Shown here: positions 24,911-32,964 of the stretch, piece by piece | Layout: each line of letters begins with the position of its first letter | Numbering within the stretch: the first letter of the stretch is position 1 | NCBI GenBank assembly: GCA_964593065.1 | Contig: CAZQGO010000011.1 | Span: forward strand, 1 to 64,000 | Length of the DNA stretch: 64,000 bases | Reading direction: 5' to 3' | From: CAZQGO01 sp964593065 | Lineage (GTDB): Bacteria; Oederibacteriota; JAAXVQ01 | Position numbers and translations under genes: made by a program | The notes under the pieces: model-generated | Database searches by the model: none | What the model saw: only the letters and a program-made list of their open reading frames with translations | Told to the model about the DNA's origin: nothing

Positions 24911-26323
24911 CTAGGCCCGGCGCGAGGTTTCCGGCGCCCAGATTTTGGGCGCGTACGCGGACACGGCTTCCGGCCAGGCGGGCTGGGAGCCTCGCACGGC
25001 GGCCGCCTTCAATTGCCGGTACAAGCGCCGGATTTTTTCCTCCCCCAGACCCAGTTCCAGCAGCCGGGCCAGCGACAGTTTGATGTCCACAATTTGGTAG
25101 AGCAGGAGGTCCGTCTCGGCCGGTGTCAGCCCGATGGGAGCCGCACGGCCCGCTTCCTCAAACCCGGCGTTCACCGGGCCTGGAAAACGCAGGCCGCGGG
25201 CCAGTTGCGCCACCTGGCTGTGGTACAAATCCCCCAGCGGGCACAGGACCGGCACGCCCGGATCCTCGAGACTGCTCTCTCCCAGCAGGCGCTGGCTCTT
25301 GTTGGTGCTTGCCGCCAGCCAGGCGCCGCTGGCATACGCGATGTCGGCCAAGGCCGCCAGCCGCACCTGCCCGCGACGCAGCCGGCGCCGCTGGATTTCG
25401 CTCGCTTGGATCCGCCCCAGGACCGTTTCCAGCTGCGGGCGCAGATCCAGGATTTCCAAGGCACAGCGCAAATGCGCGGCCAGTGCTGCGGCCCGCTCCC
25501 GCTCGGCCGGGTTTTGCGGTTCGGCTTCCAGGCAAAAATACAGGGCCACCTTCTGGCTTCCCAAGGCCTGCACGGCCAGGGCGGCAACGACGGCCGAATT
25601 CAAATCCCCGGACAGTCCGAGCACGGCCAGGTTTATCCCGGAGTCGCGGTTCTGCTGATGAAAAAAGTCCGAAATGATGCGCCGGGCCCGTTCCGCATCC
25701 ACGTCAGGGAATTTGAGCCCGTGATAGGCCGGGGTATTCCCCCGGGTCGGCGCCGCGTCGACGCACTCGGCGGCAGGTGGTGCGGCCGGACCCCCGGAAC
25801 CCGAGGCCGGCAGGCCCCCGGTGTTCACGCCGGGCTCCCCGGCCGGTGAAACGGCCGCCTCCCGGGATTCGCCGGTGGGCTCCGAAACGGCTACGGCTGC
25901 AGGGGCCGGCGCCGCCAGGTTGCCGGGCGCGGCCGTCTGGCCGGCGGAAATTTCACCCGCGCCGGCTCCGGTGCGGCGGCGGTGTCTGCGCCCGCCCCGG
26001 CGACGGCGCCTCTTTTTCTGGATCCCGGCGGCCGCAGCGGCCTGCGGCTCCGGCGCCGGCGGAATCTCTTCGGCGGAGGGCTGGAACTCGGCTTGCTCCG
26101 CCACGGCCGCCGGAACCTCCGCGTCGTCTGCGGGCGGCTGCACGGGCTCCCCGGTTGGGGCGCCGGGCACACCGGGCTGCGCGGATACCGGGCCGGTTTG
26201 CGGGCGGCGATGTCCGGATCTCCTGCGCCGGCGTCTTTTCTTCCGGCGCACGGGTTGGCCCGCCGCGGCCGGCTCCGTGGCCACGGGGTCGGTCGCCGCT
26301 GTTTTGTCTTCAGGATCGCTCAT
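24911..26323 (-). CDS. NAD-synthase-like PP-loop protein, active site degenerate, basic disordered N-terminus
   Basis: The 470-aa protein has two parts. Residues 1-200 are low complexity, Ala/Pro/Glu-rich, with two basic blocks (26-40 and 103-117, each mostly Arg/Lys). Residues 203-470 resemble NadE: a Rossmann-like core, a TNKSQRLLGE segment (340-349) matching the GTxNKSE motif, and PVLCPLGDLYHSQVAQLA matching the NPIGDLYKTQV motif. The PP-loop, normally SGGxDS, reads SGDLNS (238-243): a glycine and the key aspartate are changed. Catalysis by the usual mechanism is therefore doubtful. The start overlaps the larC stop (ATGA). It could be a pseudo-enzyme or scaffold, or a lineage-specific partner in nickel-pincer synthesis. 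Housekeeping NadE would then be elsewhere. Confidence 0.82.
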   Translation of the reverse strand: MSDPEDKTAATDPVATEPAAAGQPVRRKKRRRRRRSGHRRPQTGPVSAQPGVPGAPTGEPVQPPADDAEVPAAVAEQAEFQPSAEEIPPAPEPQAAAAAGIQKKRRRRRGGRRHRRRTGAGAGEISAGQTAAPGNLAAPAPAAVAVSEPTGESREAAVSPAGEPGVNTGGLPASGSGGPAAPPAAECVDAAPTRGNTPAYHGLKFPDVDAERARRIISDFFHQQNRDSGINLAVLGLSGDLNSAVVAALAVQALGSQKVALYFCLEAEPQNPAERERAAALAAHLRCALEILDLRPQLETVLGRIQASEIQRRRLRRGQVRLAALADIAYASGAWLAASTNKSQRLLGESSLEDPGVPVLCPLGDLYHSQVAQLARGLRFPGPVNAGFEEAGRAAPIGLTPAETDLLLYQIVDIKLSLARLLELGLGEEKIRRLYRQLKAAAVRGSQPAWPEAVSAYAPKIWAPETSRRA

Positions 26324-27504
26324 AGAATCTCCTTGGCTTGTCGCCTGGCATTCTCCAAGATTTCCCGCAAGGGGAGGCCGGTCCGCTGGGCACAGACCTT
26401 GGCATCCTCGAATTCCGGGGAGAGGGTTACGGGTTTGCCCCCGAAGTAACCGACTTTCACCCTGAGGCGTTGTCCCCGGATCCGGAGCCTCAGGGTCTTG
26501 CGCGTCAGGACCATCCGTTGCTGGCGGTCCAGGCGCAGTCCCAGAGTCGGCGTTTCGCGGAACAGCACTTCCGCCAGTCCGGCGGCCTGCTCCGGCTTGC
26601 AAAGGATCTCGCAACGCGTGCCGATTCTGCCTTTCTTCATGAACAGGGCCTGCAGCGTCACGTCCAAAGCTCCCTGCGCCAACAGCAGCTCTTGGGCGTA
26701 GGCCAGCACCTGGGGCGCGGCGTCGTCAAGGGTGGCGGTCAGCACCGCCACCTCGTCGCTTTCCGTCGGACCGGCCGCCGGATGCCGGGTTTCGCCCAGC
26801 CAGATCCGCAGGACATTCGGAAAATCCGGCCAGTCGCGTTCGCCCGCACCGTACCCCACGGCCTCCAGCCTGGCGCCGGGCCAGGCCGGCCGGGAGTCGG
26901 CCAGGGACGCCAAGAGGGCCGCGCCCGTGGGCGTGGCATGCTCTCCCAGGGGCCCGTCGCGGAAGATTTCGTATCCCTGCAGGAGTGCCAGCGTCGCGGG
27001 CGCCGGCACCGGCAAGGTTCCATGCCGGCTTCCGGTCAGACCGCCCCCGACATTGATCCGGGCCGTGTACAGGCGCTCGATGTGCAGGCGTTCCAAGGCG
27101 GAGCATACGCCCACCACGTCCGCCAGGGCATCCAGGGCGCCGACCTCGTGGAAATGCACCCGTTCCAGCGGAAGCCGGTGGACTTCGGCTTCGGCGCGGG
27201 CCAGCCGCGTAAAGACCGCCGCGGCCCGCCGGCGCACGGCCGGGGTCAGCGCGGAATGGCCCAGAAGACGCCGGATATCCCGCAGGTTCCGGGCTTCATG
27301 GGGCTGGCGGGGCAGGCGGATCAGGGCCCGGCTCGCGGACAACGGACCGCGCCTGACCCGCCGGCGCGCCACGCGCAAGCCGGCGATCCGCAACGCCTTC
27401 AGGTCGGCGTTGAGGTGGTCCAGGGAAAGCCCCAGGTCCAGCAAGGCCCCGAGAAACATGTCTCCGGAGATGCCGGCGAACGGATCCAGCCACAAGGCCC
27501 TCAC
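26320..27504 (-). CDS. larC: Nickel-pincer cofactor biosynthesis protein LarC
   Basis: LarC is the CTP-dependent cyclometallase that inserts nickel into the dithiolated pincer nucleotide used by lactate racemase and related epimerases. The 394-aa protein begins with WLDPFAGISGDMFLGALLDLG, and shows HFHEVGALDALADVVG, the GTLPVPAPATLALL segment, HATPTGAALLA and the C-terminal RIGTRCEILCKPEQA region. The GTG start at 27504 overlaps the larB stop (GTGA); a longer open frame to 28353 is shadow of larB. Its stop overlaps the next gene. LarA-type targets and LarE are not seen in this window. Confidence 0.95.
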   Translation of the reverse strand: MRALWLDPFAGISGDMFLGALLDLGLSLDHLNADLKALRIAGLRVARRRVRRGPLSASRALIRLPRQPHEARNLRDIRRLLGHSALTPAVRRRAAAVFTRLARAEAEVHRLPLERVHFHEVGALDALADVVGVCSALERLHIERLYTARINVGGGLTGSRHGTLPVPAPATLALLQGYEIFRDGPLGEHATPTGAALLASLADSRPAWPGARLEAVGYGAGERDWPDFPNVLRIWLGETRHPAAGPTESDEVAVLTATLDDAAPQVLAYAQELLLAQGALDVTLQALFMKKGRIGTRCEILCKPEQAAGLAEVLFRETPTLGLRLDRQQRMVLTRKTLRLRIRGQRLRVKVGYFGGKPVTLSPEFEDAKVCAQRTGLPLREILENARRQAKEIL

Positions 27505-28262
27505 GGGAGGCGCGCTCCCAACCGGTTGATGAGCCCGGCGCAGAGTCCGGCGCTGAAGCCGTTGTCGATGTTGACCGTCAACACGTTGGGGCTGCAGGTG
27601 CTCAACATGGCCGCCAGGGCGGTCAATCCGCGCCAGGCGACGCCGTAGCCCACGGAGGTCGGAACCGCGATCACCGGGCACGGAACCAGGCCGCCCACAA
27701 CCGACGGCAAGGCACCCTCCATGCCCGCCGCCACGATGGCGCAGCGCGCCCGGGACAGGCGGGAATAGTGGACCAGGAGCCGGTGGATCCCGGCCACACC
27801 GACATCGTAGATTTTTTCCACCCGTGCCCCCATCCAGGCGGCGGCCACCGCCGCTTCCTCGGCAACGGGAATATCCGCCGTACCCGCGGTCAGCACCGCC
27901 ACCCGCCCCGCGGGCGCGGGCGGCCGGTGTCGGGACACCACGGCGCAGCGGGCCCGGGTGTGATAACGCACGGGCAGGCCGGCGGTGCGGAGCGCCCGCA
28001 CGGCCGGGGCGCCGACGCGGGTGATCAGGGCCGTGCCCGACTGGCGCCACAGGGTCCGGCTGATGGCCACAATCTGGGCCTGGGACTTGCCCTCCCCGAA
28101 AACCACCTCGGGAAAACCCTGGCGCAGATGCCGGTGATGATCCACCTTGACGAATTCCAGGTTTTCGAACGGCAGGCGCTTGAGGGCGGCGACGGCCCCG
28201 GCTACCGAGATTTGCCGGCGGGCGACCTTCGTCAGCAGGGCGTGCAATCGCGTCGGATGCAT
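27501..28262 (-). CDS. larB: Pyridinium-3,5-biscarboxylic acid mononucleotide synthase LarB
   Basis: LarB carboxylates nicotinic acid adenine dinucleotide (NaAD) at C5 and cleaves off AMP, giving the first pincer intermediate. The 253-aa protein shows the PurE-like core: VAVLTAGTADIPVAEEAAVAA, YDVGVAGIHRLL, VAAGMEGALPSVVGGL and PTSVGYGV. The N-terminal part (FVKVDHHRHLRQGFPEVVFGEGKS) is also typical. It lies 9 nt after the TPR lipoprotein gene and overlaps larC by 4 nt. Confidence 0.96.
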   Translation of the reverse strand: MHPTRLHALLTKVARRQISVAGAVAALKRLPFENLEFVKVDHHRHLRQGFPEVVFGEGKSQAQIVAISRTLWRQSGTALITRVGAPAVRALRTAGLPVRYHTRARCAVVSRHRPPAPAGRVAVLTAGTADIPVAEEAAVAAAWMGARVEKIYDVGVAGIHRLLVHYSRLSRARCAIVAAGMEGALPSVVGGLVPCPVIAVPTSVGYGVAWRGLTALAAMLSTCSPNVLTVNIDNGFSAGLCAGLINRLGARLP

Positions 28263-28271
28263 GGGGCGCGG

Positions 28272-29111
28272 CTAGTAGCCGAGGCCTTCCAGTGTCTGCA
28301 GATTCTGCTTGGCCGTTTCGCCGCCGGGGTCCAGCCGCAGCGCCTGCTCCCATTCCTGGCGTGCGCGCACATAGCGGCCCTGCTGAAAACAGGCCGTGCC
28401 CCAGTTCGTGTGCAGGGCCGGCATCTGGGGATCGAGGCTCGCCGCCTGCTCAAAGGCCGTGATGGCCTCGTCGAGCTGTCCGTCCTTGAGATAGGCGCTG
28501 CCCAGGTTGTTGTAGGCCGCGGCGTCGCGCGGCAGGAGCCGCAGCACCTGCTGGAATTGCAAAATGGACTCGTTGTATTTTCCCTGCCGGTAATAGGTCA
28601 GCCCCAAGGACCGGTGCATTTCCGCATCCTGGGGCTGGGTCTGGACCAACTGCTGGAACTGCTGTTCCGCCTGCGCGTCTTCGCCCTGGTCGCTGTATAA
28701 TTTTCCGAGCTCGGCGCGGGCCTCGACATAGTCGGGATTGATCTCCAGCGCCTTTTGCCAGGATTCATAGGCGTCGCTGACCTTGCCGGCGTCCCGGTAG
28801 GCGGATCCGCGCCGGAAATAGGCCTGGGCCGCAAGCAGGCGGATCTCGGGGTCCTTGGGATCCATGGCATAGGCGCGTTTCGCGGCTTGGAAGGATTCAT
28901 CGGCCATGCCCTTGGCCGCGAGGGCCTTGGACAGTTCGGCCTGGATTTGAGCCCGCTTCGGTTCGGCCTGCGCCGCCTGGGATAAAGCGGCGATCGCCTC
29001 GTCATAACGCCCCTGCGCGGACAAGGCTTGACCGCGTTGCAGCTGGCCGCCCAAGGAGGCACATCCGGCCAGCAGCACGAGGCCCAGGCCCGTGGTGAAG
29101 AATCTTGCCAT
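28272..29111 (-). CDS. TPR-repeat lipoprotein
   Basis: The 279-aa protein begins with a lipoprotein signal (LVLLAGC, lipidated C16) and then consists of about seven tetratricopeptide repeats, each with the W/LG/Y...A...A...P pattern (for example ALEINPDYVEARAELGKLY and NNLGSAYLKDGQLDEAI). It resembles the PilF/NlpI class of envelope scaffolds. It is first in the operon that continues into larB, but the job is probably structural and unrelated to the cofactor pathway. The frame upstream of 29111 lacks a signal and is rejected. Confidence 0.85.
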   Translation of the reverse strand: MARFFTTGLGLVLLAGCASLGGQLQRGQALSAQGRYDEAIAALSQAAQAEPKRAQIQAELSKALAAKGMADESFQAAKRAYAMDPKDPEIRLLAAQAYFRRGSAYRDAGKVSDAYESWQKALEINPDYVEARAELGKLYSDQGEDAQAEQQFQQLVQTQPQDAEMHRSLGLTYYRQGKYNESILQFQQVLRLLPRDAAAYNNLGSAYLKDGQLDEAITAFEQAASLDPQMPALHTNWGTACFQQGRYVRARQEWEQALRLDPGGETAKQNLQTLEGLGY

Positions 29112-29193
29112 CGCCGGCTCCCGCTGGAAAGTCGCCGCTGCCGGACAGCGGCGGGGCCGGACTCCGGGGAAATTCCCGGGCCGGTCTTCGATA

Positions 29194-29222
29194 ACGGTAG
29201 CAAATCCCCTGGCCCTTGTCAA
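29194..29222 (-). promoter_or_regulatory. Candidate promoter of the TPR-larBC operon
   Basis: A perfect TTGACA (29217-29222), 17-bp spacer and a weak -10 TACCGT (29194-29199) on the minus strand. The -35 box overlaps the dusB stop, about 105 nt upstream of the lipoprotein start. Confidence 0.5.
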
Positions 29223-30205
29223 GAAAGGGCGCCTCGCTCCAAGGCCTGCAGGATGCCCAGGAAGGCCGTTTCCGTTTCGCAGGCATTGATCCGGCGCCGC
29301 GCCTCCGCCGCGCCCGCGAGTCCCTTCAGGTACCAGGCCGAGTGTTTGCGCATTTCCAGGCGGGCCGTGCGTTCCCCCTTCAGTGCGCGCAGGCCTGCAA
29401 AGTGTTCCCGGATCAGTCCGGCCCGCTCCCGCCTGCCGGGTTCCGGCAATTCCACGCCCGTGTCCAGGTAATGCCGGATGTGCGCAAACACCCACGGACG
29501 GCCCAAAGCGCCGCGCCCCACCATCACGGCCTGGCAGCCGGTCTCGGCCAGCATGCGCGCCGCATCCGCACCGGTCACAACGTCGCCGTTGCCGATGACG
29601 GGCAGGCCGACCGCGCGGGTCACGGCGGCGATCACGTCCCATTGGGCCTCCCCGCCGAAGCGCTGGGCGCGGGTGCGCGCGTGCACCGTGACCGCGGCCG
29701 CGCCGGCATCCTGCGCGCGCCGCGCGATCTCGGCGGCGTTGATCCGGTCTTCGTCCCAGCCGGCGCGGATCTTGACCGTGACCGGCCGCGGGCAGCGCCG
29801 CGCGCAGGCCGCCACGATCGCCTGCAGAAGCTCCGGCGTCTTCAGCAGGGCCGCGCCGCCGTTGTGCCGCACCACCTTGGGCACCGGGCAGCCGAAATTC
29901 AAATCCACGAGATCCGCCCCGGCTTCGGCCAGGCGCAGGCTGGCTTCGGCCATGGCATCCGGATCGGCGCCGAAAAGTTGAAAGGCCACCGGCCGCTCCT
30001 CCGGGTCCGAGGCCAGCATGCGCCAGGTATTGGGCTGTTTGCGGATCAGGCCGTGGCAGCTCAGCATTTCGGAAAAAACCAGGGCCGCGCCCTGGCGCCG
30101 GCAGAGCAAGCGAAAGGGCAGGTTGCCCACCCCCGCCAAGGGGGCCAGCACGGCCACACCGTCAAGCTGGAGCGTACCGATGGTCAGGTTGGGGACCCGG
30201 TGCAT
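29219..30205 (-). CDS. dusB: tRNA-dihydrouridine synthase (DusB family)
   Basis: This FMN-dependent enzyme reduces uridine in the tRNA D-loop. The 328-aa TIM barrel shows LAPLAGVGNLPFR, DLNFGCPVPKVV with the catalytic cysteine (C106), VKIRAGWD, VHARTRAQRFGG and the FMN phosphate site IGNGDVVTGADA, then a helical C-terminal recognition domain. It lies 53 nt downstream of tsaD. Confidence 0.95.
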   Translation of the reverse strand: MHRVPNLTIGTLQLDGVAVLAPLAGVGNLPFRLLCRRQGAALVFSEMLSCHGLIRKQPNTWRMLASDPEERPVAFQLFGADPDAMAEASLRLAEAGADLVDLNFGCPVPKVVRHNGGAALLKTPELLQAIVAACARRCPRPVTVKIRAGWDEDRINAAEIARRAQDAGAAAVTVHARTRAQRFGGEAQWDVIAAVTRAVGLPVIGNGDVVTGADAARMLAETGCQAVMVGRGALGRPWVFAHIRHYLDTGVELPEPGRRERAGLIREHFAGLRALKGERTARLEMRKHSAWYLKGLAGAAEARRRINACETETAFLGILQALERGALS

Positions 30206-30232
30206 GCGAGGCGCCTTCTAGGTGGATGGATT

Positions 30233-30260
30233 CCTCCCCCGGAACGGGGAGGGTTTTTTT
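30233..30260 (+). terminator. Plus-strand intrinsic terminator between dusB and tsaD
   Basis: On the plus strand a 7-bp GC-rich stem (30233-30239 with 30246-30252, 6-nt loop) is followed by G and seven T residues (30254-30260). The T-run overlaps the minus-strand tsaD stop codon. Both flanking genes are on the minus strand, so as a terminator it would act on antisense transcription. Confidence 0.6.
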
Positions 30261-31266
30261 AGTCCAGTTCGAGGTACGGCACGGCCGGCAGATCCCAGGC
30301 GGAACGCTCCCCGGCCGCCAAATGCCGGACGCCGGCCAAGGCAATCATGGCGGCGTTATCCGTGCACCATTCCCGCGCGGGAACAAAAAACGGCACTCCC
30401 GCCCCGGCGGCCGCGCGGGACAGCGCGCGCCGGAGCGGCTCGTTCGCGGCCACGCCGCCGGTCAAGGCCAGGGCGCGGGCGCCCGTGTCCTGCACGGCCC
30501 GCAGGGCCTTGGCCACCAAGTCTTCCACCACGGCCTGTTGAAAAGCCGCCGCCACCTCGCCCGCGTCCACGGTTTCCCCCCGGGCCGCGGCCGCCTGCAG
30601 GTAATACCGCACCGCGGTCTTGATGCCGGAAAACGAAAAGGCCAAGGTGCCGTCCTTCATGCGGGCCGAGGTAAAACGCAGGAACCCGGGCTCTTTTCCC
30701 CCGGCCGCGTCCTGAATGGCCGGCCCGCCCGGATACGGCAGGCCCAGCAGTTTGGCGACCTTGTCGAAAGCCTCCCCCACGGCGTCGTCCCGCGTCCGCG
30801 CCAGCAGGCGGTAGGCGGGTTCGCCGGAGGACACCCGATACAGGTTGGTGTGCCCGCCGGAGGCCACCAGGCCGATGAAGGGACGCGGCAGCGGAGCGGT
30901 GCCCAGCTCCGCGGACAGCAAGTGCCCTTCCAGATGGTTTACGCCCACCCAGGGCAGGTCCCGCGCCCAGGCCGCGGTTTTGGCGAAGGTGAGGCCGACC
31001 AGCAGGGAACCCATGAGTCCGGGCCCGCGGGTCACGGCGATGCCGCCCAGCCCTTCCCAGGACACTCCCGCCCGCACCAGCGCCTGCTCCACGACGCCCG
31101 GCAGCAACCGCAGATGCTGGCGCGAGGCCAGCTCGGGCACGACGCCGCCGAAGGGCGCGTGCACCTCCATCTGGGAGGCCACCACCGAGGACAGGATTTC
31201 CCCCTCGGCCGTGACCACCGCCGCGGCCGTTTCGTCGCAAGACGTTTCGATTCCCAGGATTTTCAC
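30259..31266 (-). CDS. tsaD: tRNA N6-adenosine threonylcarbamoyltransferase TsaD
   Basis: TsaD transfers the threonylcarbamoyl group from TsaC/Sua5-made adenylate to A37 of ANN-decoding tRNAs. The 335-aa ASKHA-fold protein starts MKILGIETSCDETAAAVV and shows VVPELASRQHLRLL, the metal motif HLEGH, LVASGGHTNLY and the C-terminal VAANEPLR and PAREWCTDNAAMIA. The GTG at 31266 has GGGGAGA 5 nt upstream and gives the standard N-terminus; an in-frame GTG lies at 31284. No terminator separates it from dusB on its own strand. Confidence 0.96.
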   Translation of the reverse strand: MKILGIETSCDETAAAVVTAEGEILSSVVASQMEVHAPFGGVVPELASRQHLRLLPGVVEQALVRAGVSWEGLGGIAVTRGPGLMGSLLVGLTFAKTAAWARDLPWVGVNHLEGHLLSAELGTAPLPRPFIGLVASGGHTNLYRVSSGEPAYRLLARTRDDAVGEAFDKVAKLLGLPYPGGPAIQDAAGGKEPGFLRFTSARMKDGTLAFSFSGIKTAVRYYLQAAAARGETVDAGEVAAAFQQAVVEDLVAKALRAVQDTGARALALTGGVAANEPLRRALSRAAAGAGVPFFVPAREWCTDNAAMIALAGVRHLAAGERSAWDLPAVPYLELD

Positions 31267-31317
31267 GTCGTCTCCCCGCCGCACCGGGCCGCGGATCCCC
31301 TTCTCATCCCCGCGCGC

Positions 31318-31364
31318 CGTAAAACAAGAGCACCACGTCCCCGGATTTCCGGAGGCGTGGTGCT
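31318..31364 (-). terminator. Probable terminator of the ftsEX-envC-ctpA operon
   Basis: A 9-bp perfect stem (31329-31337 with 31356-31364), with a further inner CCGG pairing, is followed on the minus strand by CTTGTTTTAC. It lies 43 nt after the ctpA stop. The U-tract is imperfect. Confidence 0.7.
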
Positions 31365-31406
31365 AACCAGGGCGGCCGCGGACGGCCCGGGGTGCGACCC
31401 GCGCTC

Positions 31407-32921
31407 TTACTTCTGGTAGCGCCGGGCGATCTTGATGGCGTCCAGCGCCAGCTGCACCTGGGGATCGCCCTCCAGCTGCACGCGGTTGGCCGCGTCCTTG
31501 CCCTTGAGAATGAGGGCCAGCTCCTGGCGGATGCGGTTCAAGATGAAGCTCTGGTCCTCGTTGAAATCCACTTCCTTGAGGTCCACGTGCTGGTCCTTGA
31601 GCCACTTGAGGAAAGTCTCGGCCAGCTTTTCATCCCGCGTTTTGGGCTTGAGCTTTTCCCAGGACTGCTCCGATACTTTCACGACGCCGTTGTTCTTCGT
31701 CTCCGGCTCCTCGCCGCCGGGATTGAGCTTGAGGTAATAGCGCGCGAATTCCGTGAAGCGGTTGTCCTGGTTGAGCTTCAAGGTGAACTCGTTGGGCTTG
31801 AAGGCCTCCATCTCCAGGTCGGGGGTAATGCCGTTGCCGTGGATCATCTGCCCCTTGGGGGTCAGGTAGCGAGCGGTCGTGATGCGCAGGGCGGAACCGT
31901 CGTTTAAGGGGATGATGGTCTGCACGGAGCCCTTGCCGAAGGTCTTTTTTCCCACGAGCACGCCCACCCCCCAGTCCTGCACCGCGCCGGCCACGATTTC
32001 CGAAGCGGAGGCCGAACCCTGGTTTACCAGCACCGAAAGCGGCCCGGCGTGGTAGGGATTCTTGGAGGTGGAGAAAAAGCGCATGTTCTGGGCCTGGTTG
32101 CGGCCCTCCGTGTACACCAGGAGTTTCCCCTGGGGAATGAAGAATTCCGCGATTTCGGCGGCCTTGTTCAGCAGGCCCCCGGGGTTGTTGCGCAAATCGA
32201 GAATCAGGCCCTGCATGCCGCGGCTGGTCAGATCTTTCATGGCCTTGTCGAAATCCACGGTGGTATTCTCCATGAATTCCGTGACGCGGATGTAGCCCAC
32301 GTTGTCCTCGAGCATGTCGTAGCGCACGGAGCGGATCTTGATGATGTCGCGGACGATCGGGACATCAATCCACTCGTCCGCGCCCGCGCGGCGGATGGTC
32401 AGGACGCACTTGGTTCCCTTGGGGCCGCGCATCTTATGCACCGCGTCCATGATGTCGATGCCCTCGGTACTCGCCCCGTCAATCTTCATGATCATGTCAC
32501 CGGCCTGGATGCCGGCCCGGTCCGCGGGCGTGCCGTCAATGGGGGAGATGATGGTGAGCTGGTTGTCGCGGATGGCGATCTCGATGCCCAGGCCGCCGAA
32601 GGAGCCCTGCGTCGCCTGTTTCATGTCCTTGAAGCTCTGCGGATCCATGAACTGGCTGTAGGGATCGAGTTCACCCACCATGCCCTTGATGGCGCCGTAA
32701 ACCAGCTCTTTTTGCTTGACCTTCTCCTGGTCCACGTAATTGTCGCGGATGAGCGCCATGGACTGGATCAGGGGCCGCAGGCTCTCGTAGACATCGTCGG
32801 TGAGCGTCTGCTCGTCGGCGCTGGAGCGCGATTCGCCCGACAGCCAGCCTCCGAAGAATCCCAGCAGGGACAGCAGCAGGACCGCGGAACCGATCCAAAT
32901 ATACTTCTTGAACTTAGTCAT
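31407..32921 (-). CDS. ctpA: C-terminal processing peptidase (S41 family)
   Basis: This periplasmic serine protease recognises C-termini and typically controls peptidoglycan hydrolases. The 504-aa protein has a signal anchor (about 7-25), a helical N-terminal part, a PDZ domain (about 95-190) and the S41 catalytic core with QGSASASE (nucleophile S303) and TFGKG (general base K330). The C-terminal extension is about 100 residues. It is the last gene of ftsE-ftsX-envC-ctpA, 43 nt after envC. This arrangement suggests that it trims division hydrolases or their activators. Confidence 0.95.
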   Translation of the reverse strand: MTKFKKYIWIGSAVLLLSLLGFFGGWLSGESRSSADEQTLTDDVYESLRPLIQSMALIRDNYVDQEKVKQKELVYGAIKGMVGELDPYSQFMDPQSFKDMKQATQGSFGGLGIEIAIRDNQLTIISPIDGTPADRAGIQAGDMIMKIDGASTEGIDIMDAVHKMRGPKGTKCVLTIRRAGADEWIDVPIVRDIIKIRSVRYDMLEDNVGYIRVTEFMENTTVDFDKAMKDLTSRGMQGLILDLRNNPGGLLNKAAEIAEFFIPQGKLLVYTEGRNQAQNMRFFSTSKNPYHAGPLSVLVNQGSASASEIVAGAVQDWGVGVLVGKKTFGKGSVQTIIPLNDGSALRITTARYLTPKGQMIHGNGITPDLEMEAFKPNEFTLKLNQDNRFTEFARYYLKLNPGGEEPETKNNGVVKVSEQSWEKLKPKTRDEKLAETFLKWLKDQHVDLKEVDFNEDQSFILNRIRQELALILKGKDAANRVQLEGDPQVQLALDAIKIARRYQK

Positions 32922-32964
32922 GAAACAACCTCCTGTGACCGCACCCAGCCGGGGGGACGGATCG

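Noticed and set aside
26324..26614. Upstream extension of the NadE-like protein
   Set aside because: It is the larC coding region in another frame, and the ATGA overlap at 26320-26323 fixes the start.
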